From Nitrogeniibacter mangrovi (GTDB lineage: Bacteria > Pseudomonadota > Gammaproteobacteria > Burkholderiales > Rhodocyclaceae), in assembly GCF_010983895.1 (NCBI RefSeq), contig NZ_CP048836.1:1798001-1862000 (forward strand): a DNA stretch of 64,000 nucleotides, written 5' to 3'. Positions 48,833 through 57,660 of the stretch are shown in pieces (position 1 is the first letter of the stretch; every line of letters begins with the position of its first letter). The notes beneath the pieces are model-generated. The model had not been told where the DNA came from, did no database searches, and saw only the letters and a list, made by a program, of their open reading frames with translations. A program made the position numbers and the translations under genes.

Positions 48833-50224
48833 TCACGGCATCCAGAACTTGCTCTGCTCGGTCACCGTCACCGCCGGATTGTCGACGTCGGTGACCGTGA
48901 ACCGGAGGGGCTGGGCACCGCTCGGCGCCGAGTCGACGGGCACCCGGACGCGGATCACCGATGCGGCGCGCGAGGCGCTGTCCACGTCGGGCGTGTAGGG
49001 CTCGGCCAGGTGGACGCCGGTGGGGCCGGTGATGCTGAGCCGGTAGCGGTGCGGCGCCTCGGTGGCGTTGATGATCTCGAGCTGGAAGACGTTTTCGATC
49101 TGGCCACCGGCGACCTCGCGGGCCAGGGTGTTGCGGTCGCGCTGCAGGTCGATCTTGAGGGGGACGCGGGTGGCGAGCGACCACACCAGGCCGAAGGTGA
49201 GGGTGAGGAAGACGGCGGTGTAGACGAGCACGCGCGGGCGCAGCGCCTGGCGCAGCGGGCTGGCGCCGCCGGCGAGGGCGTTCTCGCTCGAGTAGCGGAT
49301 GAGCCCGCGCGGGTAGCTCATCTTGTCCATGACCTGGTCGCAGGCGTCGATGCAGGCGGCGCAGCCGATGCATTCCATCTGCAGTCCGTCGCGGATGTCG
49401 ATGCCGGTGGGACAGACCTGCACGCAGATGCCGCAGTCGACGCAGTCGCCCAGGCCGGCGTCGGCGGGGTTGGTCTTTTTCGATCGGCCGCCGCGCGCTT
49501 CGCCGCGCTGCTCGTCGTAGGCCACGATCATGGTGTCGGAGTCGAACATCACGGTCTGGAACTGGGCGTAGGGGCAGATGTACTTGCACATCTGTTCGCG
49601 CATGAAGCCGGCGTTGCCGTAGGTGGCGAAGGCGTAGAAGACGACCCAGAAGATCTCCCAGCCACCGAGCGTGCCGTGCACCAGCGAGGCACCGAGCTGG
49701 TGGATGGGGGTGAAGTAGCCCACGAAGGTGAAACCGGTCCACGCGGCGATGGCGAACCACAGCAGGTGCTTGGTGGTCTTGAGCCGGAGCTTGCGCGCGC
49801 TCCACGGGGCGGCGTCGAGCTTGAGGCGCTTGTTGCGGTCGCCTTCGATGCGCGCCTCGATCCACAGGAAGATTTCGGTGTACACCGTCTGCGGGCAGGT
49901 GTAGCCACACCACAGGCGCCCGGCCACGGCGGTGAACAGGAACAGGGCGAGCGCGGAGAGCACCAGGATGGCGGCCAGATAGATGGTGTCCTGGGGCCAG
50001 AGCACGAAGTCGAACACGTAGAAGCGGCGGGCGTCGAGGTCGAACAGCACCGCCTGGCGACCGTTCCAGGGCAGCCAGGGCAGGCCGTAGAAAACCAGCT
50101 GGGTGAGCCAGACGAAGACCCAGCGCCAGCGCTGGAACAGCCCATGGATGGTGCGCGGATGGATCTTCTTGCGCTTGGTGTAGAGGGGCGTGATCGGGAT
50201 GACCGGGGGGTGCTCGGGTTTCAT
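48833..50224 (-). CDS. ccoG: Cytochrome c oxidase accessory protein CcoG
   Basis: This 463-residue FixG/CcoG protein is linked to copper handling for cbb3 oxidase assembly. It has several membrane helices in its first half and then two [4Fe-4S] ferredoxin-type clusters (CVDCGICVQVCPTG and CIGCAACIDACD). A CGYTCPQ motif lies in the membrane part, and a C-terminal periplasmic immunoglobulin-like domain follows another helix. No cbb3 subunit genes are in the window. Its ATG overlaps the stop of the HPP gene upstream. Confidence 0.94.
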   Translation of the reverse strand: MKPEHPPVIPITPLYTKRKKIHPRTIHGLFQRWRWVFVWLTQLVFYGLPWLPWNGRQAVLFDLDARRFYVFDFVLWPQDTIYLAAILVLSALALFLFTAVAGRLWCGYTCPQTVYTEIFLWIEARIEGDRNKRLKLDAAPWSARKLRLKTTKHLLWFAIAAWTGFTFVGYFTPIHQLGASLVHGTLGGWEIFWVVFYAFATYGNAGFMREQMCKYICPYAQFQTVMFDSDTMIVAYDEQRGEARGGRSKKTNPADAGLGDCVDCGICVQVCPTGIDIRDGLQMECIGCAACIDACDQVMDKMSYPRGLIRYSSENALAGGASPLRQALRPRVLVYTAVFLTLTFGLVWSLATRVPLKIDLQRDRNTLAREVAGGQIENVFQLEIINATEAPHRYRLSITGPTGVHLAEPYTPDVDSASRAASVIRVRVPVDSAPSGAQPLRFTVTDVDNPAVTVTEQSKFWMP

Positions 50225-51336
50225 GACGCTTCCGTGGAGTGGCTGGCGTGAACGGCGTGGTGCAAGGCGCGTATCAGGTCGGACTGGGTGAGGATGCCGA
50301 CGAGGCGCCGATGGGCATCGAGGATGGGAATGTGGTGGTTGGCGCCTTCGGCGATGAGGCGCGCCAGCTCGACCACCGGCTGGTCGGCCGAGGCGGTGGC
50401 CACCGGCGTGCTCATGAGCGCGCCGACCACGGCGTGGCGGCCGGCCTGGCGGGTGGCCAGATGTTCGAGCACGTCCCACGCGGTGAGGATGCCGACCACC
50501 TGCTGGCCGGGGCCGGTCACCGGCAGGGCCTTGATGGCGTGCTTGCGCATGAGCTGGTGGGCGGCGGCGACCGGCGTGCTGCGGGTGACCTGCAGTACCG
50601 GCCGGGCCATGAGATCGCCACAGCGCAGGGCGCCGAGGGTGCGTCGGTAGGCGGCGGTCTCGGCTTCCTCGAGCAGGCTTTCGATGTCTTCGCGGCTCAC
50701 GTCGAGCAGCTCGTCGTGCCGACGCAGCGCCTCGTCGATGTCGGCGGCGTCGAAGCGTCGCGGCGCACGCGGCGGCGGGGCGCGATGCGGATAGTGGTGT
50801 CCGCCGAGGCGATGGAAGGCCATTCCGGCGATGACCAGCAGCGCCGAATTGAGCGCCACCGGATGCAGCGCGAACGCCGGCGAATGGGCCTGGCTCAGCA
50901 CCGCGAGCAAGGCGGTGGCGCCGCCGGGCGGGTGCAGGCTGCGGGTGGCCATCATCACGGCGATGGCCAGCGCCACGGCGATGGCGGCGCCGCCGATGCG
51001 ATCAGGGATGAGGGCGACACAGGCGATGCCGACCAGGGCCGACACGGTGTTGCCCACCACCACCGACCACGGCTGGGACAGCGGACTGGACGGGACCGCG
51101 AACACCAGGACCGCGCTGGCGCCCAGGGGGGCGACCAGCCACGCCTCCTGCGTCGCGACCAGATGCGCGGTGACGAGGCCGGCGAACAGGATACCCAGGC
51201 ATGCGCCCATGCAGATGCGCCAGCGCGTGCCGGACGGCACCGGCCAGGCGGCCGGGAGGAGTCCTGCGAGCAGTGGGCGGGTGAGCGGGCGCGGTGCGAG
51301 GTGTCGTAAGTGATATCGTCGTCTGAGGGAGCTCAA
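50221..51336 (-). CDS. HPP family membrane protein with CBS pair
   Basis: The protein of about 371 residues has an HPP membrane domain (four helices; the name-giving RSLHPPGGATALLAV is present) fused to two C-terminal CBS domains (about residues 235-360). HPP proteins have been linked to nitrite or other anion transport in plastids; CBS pairs usually bind adenosine nucleotides and gate transport. The start is uncertain: no in-frame ATG precedes the first helix, and TTG 51336 is a provisional choice. It overlaps ccoG and is divergent from a LysR regulator. Confidence 0.75.
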   Translation of the reverse strand: MSSLRRRYHLRHLAPRPLTRPLLAGLLPAAWPVPSGTRWRICMGACLGILFAGLVTAHLVATQEAWLVAPLGASAVLVFAVPSSPLSQPWSVVVGNTVSALVGIACVALIPDRIGGAAIAVALAIAVMMATRSLHPPGGATALLAVLSQAHSPAFALHPVALNSALLVIAGMAFHRLGGHHYPHRAPPPRAPRRFDAADIDEALRRHDELLDVSREDIESLLEEAETAAYRRTLGALRCGDLMARPVLQVTRSTPVAAAHQLMRKHAIKALPVTGPGQQVVGILTAWDVLEHLATRQAGRHAVVGALMSTPVATASADQPVVELARLIAEGANHHIPILDAHRRLVGILTQSDLIRALHHAVHASHSTEAS

Positions 51337-51493
51337 TGCGTTGGGGAGCGTGTGCCGGCTCGTGCGGCCGGCTGACGCGGAAGGATTGCGGGAGGCCGCA
51401 TCGTAGGTGGCCGCGCCTGCCGCGTAAAATGAATTCCCTTGAGGCGAAATATCGAAGAATCCGATACATCGAGCGGAGGCGAACAGGCACGAC

Positions 51494-52351
51494 ATGGACA
51501 TCACGCTGGCGAAGACTTTCATCGAGGTGGTGCGTTGCGGCAGCTTCGTGGCGGCGGCCGAGCAGCTGCACGTGACCCAGACCACGGTGACCGCCCGCAT
51601 CCAGAGCCTCGAGGGCCTGCTGGGCTGTGCCCTGTTCGTGCGCAGCCGCCATGGCGCCGCCATGACCGCCAACGGCGAGCGCTTCCTCGGCCATGCGGCC
51701 AAGCTGCTGCAGGCGTGGGAGGCGGCACGGCGGGATCTGCCCCTGCCCGACGGCCATGACACCCTGTTCTCCTTCGGCGGCGAGGTCAGCCTGTGCAACC
51801 CGATGCTGTTCACCTGGGCGGCGCGCCTGCGCGAGCACGCGCCGTCGCAGGCGATCCGGGTCGAGGCCGGCGAGGGCGATGCGCTGCAGCTCAAGGTGGC
51901 CAACGGCGAACTCGACGCGGCGCTGGTGTATCAGCCGGTCTACCGCCCCGGCATCCAGGTCGAGCAATTGCTGGAGGAAAAGCTGGTGCAGGTCGGCGCG
52001 ACGCAGCACCCGGAGCCCTACGTGTATGTCGACTGGGGGCCGGAATTCCGCCACCAGCACGACATCGCGCTGCCGCACCTGGCCAAGGCGGCGCTGCACT
52101 TCAACCTGGGGCCGCTGGCGCTGCAGTATCTGCTCCAGTTCGGCGGCCGGGGCTACTTCCGCACCCGGGTGGTGGATCGCTACATCGCCTCGGGCCAGCT
52201 GCAGCACGTGGCCGACGCGCCGGAGTTCTCCTACCCGGTGTACCTGGTCTATTCGCGCGAGAACCGCTCGGCGTTTCTCGAAGGTGCGCTCGACATCCTG
52301 CGCACCACCCGGGCCGAGGACATCGACTGGTCGCAGCGCTGGGAGCATTGA
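51494..52351 (+). CDS. LysR-family transcriptional regulator
   Basis: This 285-residue regulator has an N-terminal winged helix (FIEVVRCGSFVAAAEQLHVTQTTVTARIQSLE) and a substrate-binding domain that would sense a small effector. It is divergent from the HPP-ccoG unit with about 157 bases between the starts, the usual arrangement for a LysR protein and its target. The effector is unknown. Confidence 0.92.
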   Translation: MDITLAKTFIEVVRCGSFVAAAEQLHVTQTTVTARIQSLEGLLGCALFVRSRHGAAMTANGERFLGHAAKLLQAWEAARRDLPLPDGHDTLFSFGGEVSLCNPMLFTWAARLREHAPSQAIRVEAGEGDALQLKVANGELDAALVYQPVYRPGIQVEQLLEEKLVQVGATQHPEPYVYVDWGPEFRHQHDIALPHLAKAALHFNLGPLALQYLLQFGGRGYFRTRVVDRYIASGQLQHVADAPEFSYPVYLVYSRENRSAFLEGALDILRTTRAEDIDWSQRWEH

Positions 52352-52444
52352 GGCCGGCGTCGCGCCCGCGGCGATGACGTGCGGGCAGACGGATCGGTGC
52401 GCCATGGTCTAAGTTGAAATCTCTGCCCCGCGCCGGGAACCGCC

Positions 52445-53710
52445 ATGGCCGGAATCTTCATCAGTTATCGCCGCGACGACAGCGCCGGCCATGCCGGGCG
52501 CCTGTACGACCGGCTCGAACGCGAGTTTCCCGACACACGGGTGTTCATGGACGTCGAGCGCATCGCCGCCGGCGAGGATTTCACCCGCGTGATCGACACC
52601 ACCCTGCACGCCTGCGAGGCCTGCCTGGTGGTCATCGGCAAGCGCTGGCTGACGGCCGCCGACGGCTACGGGCGGCGCCGCCTCGACAAGCCGGACGACT
52701 GGGTGCGGCTCGAGATCGGCGCGGCGCTTACCCGGGGCGTGCGGGTGATTCCGTTGCTGGTGGACGAGGCGTCGCTGCCGCCGCCGGAGGCCTTGCCGCC
52801 GGAGCTGGCGCGGCTGTCGTCGCTGCAGGCGCATCCGGTCCATCACCTGAGCTTTCACCAGGACGTCGGAACGCTGATCGAGCGCCTGCGCGGGGCGATG
52901 GACGCGCGCCGCGCCAGCCTGGCGCAGTCGGCGGGTCTGGCGGCCGGGACGGTGCGGGTGCATGCGCAGGATCAGCTCGATTACGTGTGGATTCCGCCGG
53001 GCGACTTCTTCATGGGGCGGGTGCCGGGCGACGGCCTCACCGACGAGCGCTACGACGACGAGAAACCGCGCCACCCGGTGCGCCTCACACGCGGCTTCTG
53101 GCTGTCGCGCGGGCCGGTCACGGTGGCGGCCTACAAGCGCTTCGTGCTCGCCTGTGGGCTGTCGATGCCGCCGGCGCCCAAGCACAACCCGGGCTGGTCC
53201 AACCTCGATCATCCGGTCACCAACGTCACCTGGGCGCAGGCGCGCGCCTATTGCGCCTGGGTCGGCGGCCGGCTGCCCAGCGAGGCGCAGTGGGAGTACG
53301 CGGCCCGCGGCGGGCAGGCGGACCGACTCTATCCCTGGGGCGACATCCTCGGTCCGACCGATGCCAACTACGTCGATAACCACGACTGGGCGGGTTCCAG
53401 TTCGCCGGTGGGGCATTTCGCGCCCAACGGCTTCAACCTGGTGGACATGGTCGGCAATGTGTGGGAGTGGATCGCCGACTGGTACGACCCGGAGGTGTAT
53501 CAGGGGCGGTCGTCGCGCGAGCCCACCGAGGATCCGGAGGTGTATGTGGACACACTGCACAAGCGGGTGGTGCGGGGCGGCTCGTGGGCGTCGATTCCGG
53601 TGGAGATGCGCATCTCCAACCGGGGCTTCTTCACCCCGGCGGATACGGTGCGGGACTTCGGTTTCCGCTGCCTGGTGGACGAGATTGCGGCCACGCCGCA
53701 GTCGCCGTGA
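52445..53710 (+). CDS. TIR domain fused to FGE-sulfatase-like domain
   Basis: The 421-residue protein combines an N-terminal TIR_2 domain (about 1-150, starting FISYRRDDSAGHAGRLYD, with the conserved glutamate in DDWVRLEIGAAL) and a C-terminal formylglycine-generating-enzyme-like domain (about 175-415: VTNVTWAQARAYCAWVGGRLP, GNVWEWIADWY, VVRGGSW). The FGE domain lacks the two active-site cysteines of true FGE, so it is probably a binding module. TIR domains can be NADases or protein-interaction units. No signal peptide or membrane segment is present. Its last 80 bases overlap the convergent glycosyltransferase gene. Confidence 0.85.
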   Translation: MAGIFISYRRDDSAGHAGRLYDRLEREFPDTRVFMDVERIAAGEDFTRVIDTTLHACEACLVVIGKRWLTAADGYGRRRLDKPDDWVRLEIGAALTRGVRVIPLLVDEASLPPPEALPPELARLSSLQAHPVHHLSFHQDVGTLIERLRGAMDARRASLAQSAGLAAGTVRVHAQDQLDYVWIPPGDFFMGRVPGDGLTDERYDDEKPRHPVRLTRGFWLSRGPVTVAAYKRFVLACGLSMPPAPKHNPGWSNLDHPVTNVTWAQARAYCAWVGGRLPSEAQWEYAARGGQADRLYPWGDILGPTDANYVDNHDWAGSSSPVGHFAPNGFNLVDMVGNVWEWIADWYDPEVYQGRSSREPTEDPEVYVDTLHKRVVRGGSWASIPVEMRISNRGFFTPADTVRDFGFRCLVDEIAATPQSP

Positions 53711-54776
53711 GTTCGCCGAACAGGGCGCGGTAGCGCCGTGCCATGGCCACATCGGTGAACGCGGCGAGGTAGCGTGCGCGGGCGCCAGCGCTCACGGCGG
53801 CCAGCGCCTCGGGCGTGGCGGCGTCCCAGCGGTACATGGCGGCGCGAAACGCCTCGTAGCTGGTGTCTTCGCAATGAAAGGCGTGCTCGCCGAGCACGTC
53901 CACCAGGCCGTCGGTGCGCGGACACACCACCGGAATGCCGCGCGCGGCGGCCTCCAGCGCGACCAGGCCGAAGGGCTCGTAGATGGTCGGCACGGCGAGC
54001 ATGTCGATGGCGTCGAAGAAGGCCTCCAGGCGGGCACCGGCGCACCAGCCCAGGAAGCGCACCCGTTCGCCCAGCGCGTGACGCTCGAGCAGGTCGCGCG
54101 CGTAGGGGCTGAAGCCGCGCCCGGCGATGAGCACGCGGCGCGTCTCGAAGCCCGGCTCGGTGAGCATCCACTGCACGTATTCCGGATGCTTGCGCGGCAC
54201 CAGGCGCCCGCAAAAGCCGAGCACGCGCTTGCCGCGCGGGGCGCGGTACGGCGCCGCGCAGCCCACGCCGTTGTGGATCACGCGCACCCGCGGGTTGAGC
54301 GCCTCGTAGCCGAGCGCGCGGTACTTGGCGCGTTCCGATTCGGACAGCAGCACCACGCAGCGGGCCAGCGCGATCATGGCTTCCTGGCCTTGCACCGCGC
54401 CGTTCAGCTCGACCCCGTTGGAGGACTCCTCGAAGGCGAGCAGCGAATGCACCGTGTAGATCGTGCGGCGGCGGCACAGGCGGGCGTGGAGCGCCGGGTT
54501 CTGCTGGTAGCTGTGCACATGCAGCAGCGGTGCGTGGAAGGCATCGAGGTCATCGGCGCTGCCGATCGCCACGTCGGGGAAGCGTGCCAGCAGCGCCTCG
54601 AGCTGCGCGGGCCGGTAGGCGTGGTCGGTGACGAACCACAGCGGGCGCACACCCTCGGCGCGCAGGCCGCTCATCAGGCTCTCCATGACCGTGCCGACGC
54701 CGCCCATGCGGTGGGTGGGCATCTCGTTGGTCACTTCGATGACGTCGAAGCGGCGCCGGGTGGTGTTGGTCAGCAT
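53631..54776 (-). CDS. Family 4 glycosyltransferase
   Basis: This 381-residue GT-B fold enzyme of GT4 type has an N-terminal glycine-rich acceptor motif (RMGGVGTVMESL) and a C-terminal donor-binding region with the E-x7-E pattern (YEPFGLVALEAA). It would transfer a sugar from a nucleotide donor to a polysaccharide, glycan or small molecule. The ATG lies seven bases inside the preceding frameshifted gene, so it was probably translationally coupled to it. Its 3' end overlaps the TIR-FGE gene on the other strand. Confidence 0.87.
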   Translation of the reverse strand: MLTNTTRRRFDVIEVTNEMPTHRMGGVGTVMESLMSGLRAEGVRPLWFVTDHAYRPAQLEALLARFPDVAIGSADDLDAFHAPLLHVHSYQQNPALHARLCRRRTIYTVHSLLAFEESSNGVELNGAVQGQEAMIALARCVVLLSESERAKYRALGYEALNPRVRVIHNGVGCAAPYRAPRGKRVLGFCGRLVPRKHPEYVQWMLTEPGFETRRVLIAGRGFSPYARDLLERHALGERVRFLGWCAGARLEAFFDAIDMLAVPTIYEPFGLVALEAAARGIPVVCPRTDGLVDVLGEHAFHCEDTSYEAFRAAMYRWDAATPEALAAVSAGARARYLAAFTDVAMARRYRALFGELTATAAWPQSRPPGSGNRSPAPYPPG

Positions 54777-55223
54777 GACGGCGCGGGCACGAGCCGCGGC
54801 TGCTCGGGGTCGGTCAGATCGAGCCAGCCGAGCAGTGCGATCGAGCGGCACTCCACCGGCCAGTTCTCCGCCGCCTCCCACTGCCCGTCGCGTCGGCGCC
54901 GCGCGAGGAAGAGGGCGGCGATGCACTCGTCCAGCTCAGGGTTCGTGTCCTCGATCCAGAAGTTCTGCACCACCATGATCCGGTAGCGGTCCGGTGCCAG
55001 CCGCGTGAGGTCGATGCGCAGTGTCTCCCGATGGATGAAGCACTGGCCCAGCTGGGGGAGGCGGAAGGGCGGGATCACCAGGGTCGCCTTCTCCAGCCGC
55101 GGGGCCGGCGAACAGGTAGCCAGTGATCCTGCCCGCAATGGCTTCGCCGGGGTCCCGCCCCGGCCCGTAGACGCTGTCGAACCCCTGGCCGTCGTCATAT
55201 TTCACCATCACGATCGCATCCAT
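54770..55223 (-). pseudogene. Hypothetical gene with frameshift
   Basis: A gene of about 150 codons begins at ATG 55223 behind GGGAGTCCCTG (MDAIVMVKYDDGQGFDSV) and continues in another frame from RLEKATLVIPPFRLPQLGQ to LVPAPSC. The switch is at the G4 run at 55102-55105 (C4 on the coding strand); one base fewer would restore a single frame. It may be a real mutation, a sequencing error or, less likely, programmed frameshifting. The family is unknown. It is coupled to the glycosyltransferase gene. Confidence 0.7.
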
Positions 55224-55290
55224 CAGGGACTCCCGGAATGCGTGTGCGATCAGGCTAGACGCAAGCGGTGGCGGGCGCAAGCACAGGCGT

Positions 55291-55854
55291 TCACCGGCCC
55301 TTCTGGTAGGTGCCGACCAGCTCGGTGCGTTCGATGATGTGCGGCGCGATGCGCGCCTCCAGCGCCGCCTTGGTCGGTGTGCCCAGATCCGGTAGCACCG
55401 TGTCCAGCGCGTAGAGCTTGTGAACATAGCGGTGCCGGCCGATGGGCGGGCAGGGGCCGCCGTAGCCGGGGCGTTTCCAGTCGTTGAGCCCGGCGCGGGT
55501 GCCCGCGGGCAGCGCCGTGACCGCTTCGCCCAGGCCGCTGGCGCTCGGCGGGATGTTGTAGAGCACCCAATGGACCCAGGTCATCTTCGGCGCCGCCGGA
55601 TCGGGGGCGTCGGGGTCGTCGACGATGAGCACCAGGCTCTTCGTGCCGGCCGGCAGGCCCGACCAGGCCAGCGGCGGAGAGATGTCGTCGCCTTCACAGG
55701 TGTATCGGGCGGGGATGTCTGCGCCCGAGGCGAAGACGGGTGAGCTGAGCGTGAGCGCCATGGCGGTCGTCTCCTGCGGTTGCGCGAGCGCGGCGGGCGT
55801 CGCGAGGGCCTGCGCGAGCACGCAGGCGAGGATGGAGGATGCGGATGACTTCAT
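55291..55854 (-). CDS. YbhB/YbcL-type PEBP protein, exported
   Basis: This 187-residue phosphatidylethanolamine-binding-like protein of the YbhB/YbcL group has a signal peptide (ending near PAALAQP), a feature of only part of the family. The ligand-pocket motifs VDDPDAPDP, WVHWVLYNIP and GPCPPIGRHRYVHKLYAL are intact. The function in bacteria is unclear. The start at 55854 is chosen because the signal peptide follows directly. Confidence 0.9.
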   Translation of the reverse strand: MKSSASSILACVLAQALATPAALAQPQETTAMALTLSSPVFASGADIPARYTCEGDDISPPLAWSGLPAGTKSLVLIVDDPDAPDPAAPKMTWVHWVLYNIPPSASGLGEAVTALPAGTRAGLNDWKRPGYGGPCPPIGRHRYVHKLYALDTVLPDLGTPTKAALEARIAPHIIERTELVGTYQKGR

Positions 55855-56109
55855 CGGATCGGGGCACTTCGAAGGGCGCGCAGCGGCGTGCGCCGATACT
55901 GCCAGTGTGGTGCATCGGCGCAGTTGCGCAAGGTCGGCGGAACTCATCGGCGCGCGTCGTGCCTTAAGAGGGCGTGGACAGCCCCCGCGCGCCGTGCCAG
56001 CGCAAGCGGCGCGTATTCGTGGGAGACTTGGGTTTTGGGCGGGACGTGCCGTGAGCGGGCGCGCCGGGCCCGACTATCTGCAACTCGAACAAGAAGCAAA
56101 GGAGACTCG

Positions 56110-57168
56110 ATGAACAAGCGTTTTGTGCGAACGGCGACCGCGGTGGCGGTGTCGCTTCTGGCATCGGCAGCCGTACCCGCACTTGCGGCGGATGCCGTTT
56201 ACGTGACCAACCAGGGCGGCGGCGTGAGCGTGCTCGATCCGGTCACGCTGAAGGTGGAACGCACGATCGACGTGGGCGGCACCGGGCCGCGCGGCGTGGC
56301 GGTGACGCCGGATGGCAAGTATCTGCTGACCGCCAACCAGAAGACGGCGGACATGTCGGTGATCGACCTGGCCACCGACAAGGTGGTGCGCCGGGTGCAC
56401 ATCGGCAAGAACCCCGAGTTCCTGCGCGTGACGCCGGATGGTACCCGCGCCTTCGTGACTTACGAGCCGAGTTCCAAGGGCGGCCCTCCGAGCAAGAACG
56501 CCAAGGACGACGACGATGACAAGACGCCGGGTGAGATCGCCGAGATCGATCTGCACAGCTGGAAGCTGGTGCGCTCCATCGTCGGCGCGCCGGAGACCGA
56601 GGGCATCGAGTTTTCCGCCGATCACAAGCTGCTGGCCATCACCAACGAGGGCAACGACACCATCACGGTGCACAACGTCTCCGACGGCAAGCTCGTGAAG
56701 ACGGTTGACCTGAGCAAGGACGGCAGCCGCCCGCGTGGCATCAAGCTCTCGCCGGACGGCAAGCACTACATCGTCACCATGGAAAACTCGAACAGCTTCC
56801 TGGTGCTCGATCAGGACTTCAAGGTGCTCAAGTCGGTGCCGACGGGCATGGGCCCCTACGGCGTGGCGTTCGACAAGACCGGCAAGCACATCATCGTGGC
56901 CGCCGCCCGCGGTGGCGTGGTCCAGGTGTTCGACGGCCACAGCCATGCCAAGCTGGCCGAGGTGCCGGTGGGCAAGCGCTGCTGGCATTTCAGCTACACG
57001 CCGGACGAGAGCAAGCTGCTGGTGGCCTGCGGCCGCTCCGACGATGTGGAGGTGATCGACGCGAACACCTACAAGCGCGTCGACAACCTCGGCGGGTTCA
57101 AGCTGCCCTGGGGGATCGTGACCTATCCGAAGGCCTACGGCAGCCTCGAGACCCTCTCGCGGCCCTGA
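56110..57168 (+). CDS. Periplasmic YVTN beta-propeller protein
   Basis: This 352-residue exported protein has a signal peptide cleaved after PALA. The mature part is a seven-bladed-type propeller of YVTN repeats (AVYVTNQGGGVSVLD, GVAVTPDGKYLLTANQ and similar). An acidic linker KNAKDDDDDKTPGE interrupts an early blade. Such proteins act as scaffolds or binding proteins, sometimes beside quinoprotein dehydrogenases, but none is encoded here. GGAGACTCG precedes the ATG. Confidence 0.88.
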   Translation: MNKRFVRTATAVAVSLLASAAVPALAADAVYVTNQGGGVSVLDPVTLKVERTIDVGGTGPRGVAVTPDGKYLLTANQKTADMSVIDLATDKVVRRVHIGKNPEFLRVTPDGTRAFVTYEPSSKGGPPSKNAKDDDDDKTPGEIAEIDLHSWKLVRSIVGAPETEGIEFSADHKLLAITNEGNDTITVHNVSDGKLVKTVDLSKDGSRPRGIKLSPDGKHYIVTMENSNSFLVLDQDFKVLKSVPTGMGPYGVAFDKTGKHIIVAAARGGVVQVFDGHSHAKLAEVPVGKRCWHFSYTPDESKLLVACGRSDDVEVIDANTYKRVDNLGGFKLPWGIVTYPKAYGSLETLSRP

Positions 57169-57187
57169 TGCGCCGATCCCAGGGTCG

Positions 57188-57216
57188 AACGGCCGCCTTT
57201 CGGGGCGGCCGTTTTC
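57188..57216. terminator. Terminator between YVTN and DUF190 genes
   Basis: ACGGCCGCC and GGCGGCCGT pair and are followed by TTTTC on plus. The position between convergent genes suits both. Confidence 0.85.
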
Positions 57217-57223
57217 ATTGGCG

Positions 57224-57547
57224 TCAGTCGTCCGGCTCGCCCAGCACGCCGAATTCGATCGGGCATTTGACGTAGGGGAGGCGGAGGCCTTCGGCCGTCA
57301 GGTGGGCCCGGAGGCGTTCCCACTCGTCTTCGGTGGCGGTCATGACTACCTCCTGGGGCTGGTCGGCCAGCTCGAAGAAGTGGGCCGAATGAATGCGCCG
57401 GTGCTGGCCGAAGCCTTCGCTCGCGGGCACGATGGTGGCGCCGCGCAGGCCCAGGTCGCGCGCGGTGAGCATGAGCCATTCGGCCATGGGCGTGTGCTTG
57501 TGGCGTTTGTCCTGCTGCGTGAAGAAGGTGATCTGGAAGCCCTTCAT
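57224..57547 (-). CDS. DUF190 family protein
   Basis: This 107-residue soluble protein of the DUF190 family has a ferredoxin-like PII-type fold expectation; family members are often encoded near CrcB fluoride channels, but no crcB is seen here. Visible features are QITFFTQQDKRH, RGATIVPASEGFG and a C-terminal acidic tail. It could be a small signalling or metal-binding protein. Confidence 0.75.
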   Translation of the reverse strand: MKGFQITFFTQQDKRHKHTPMAEWLMLTARDLGLRGATIVPASEGFGQHRRIHSAHFFELADQPQEVVMTATEDEWERLRAHLTAEGLRLPYVKCPIEFGVLGEPDD

Positions 57548-57660
57548 GGATGGTCTCCTCCCGAGGGTGCGGGCGGGCGGCGTTTGCGCGCTCCGACACG
57601 TTTCATGATGACAGAACCGGCCCCGGACGGGGAAGGGCGGACGGGCGCTTCGCCGCGGAC

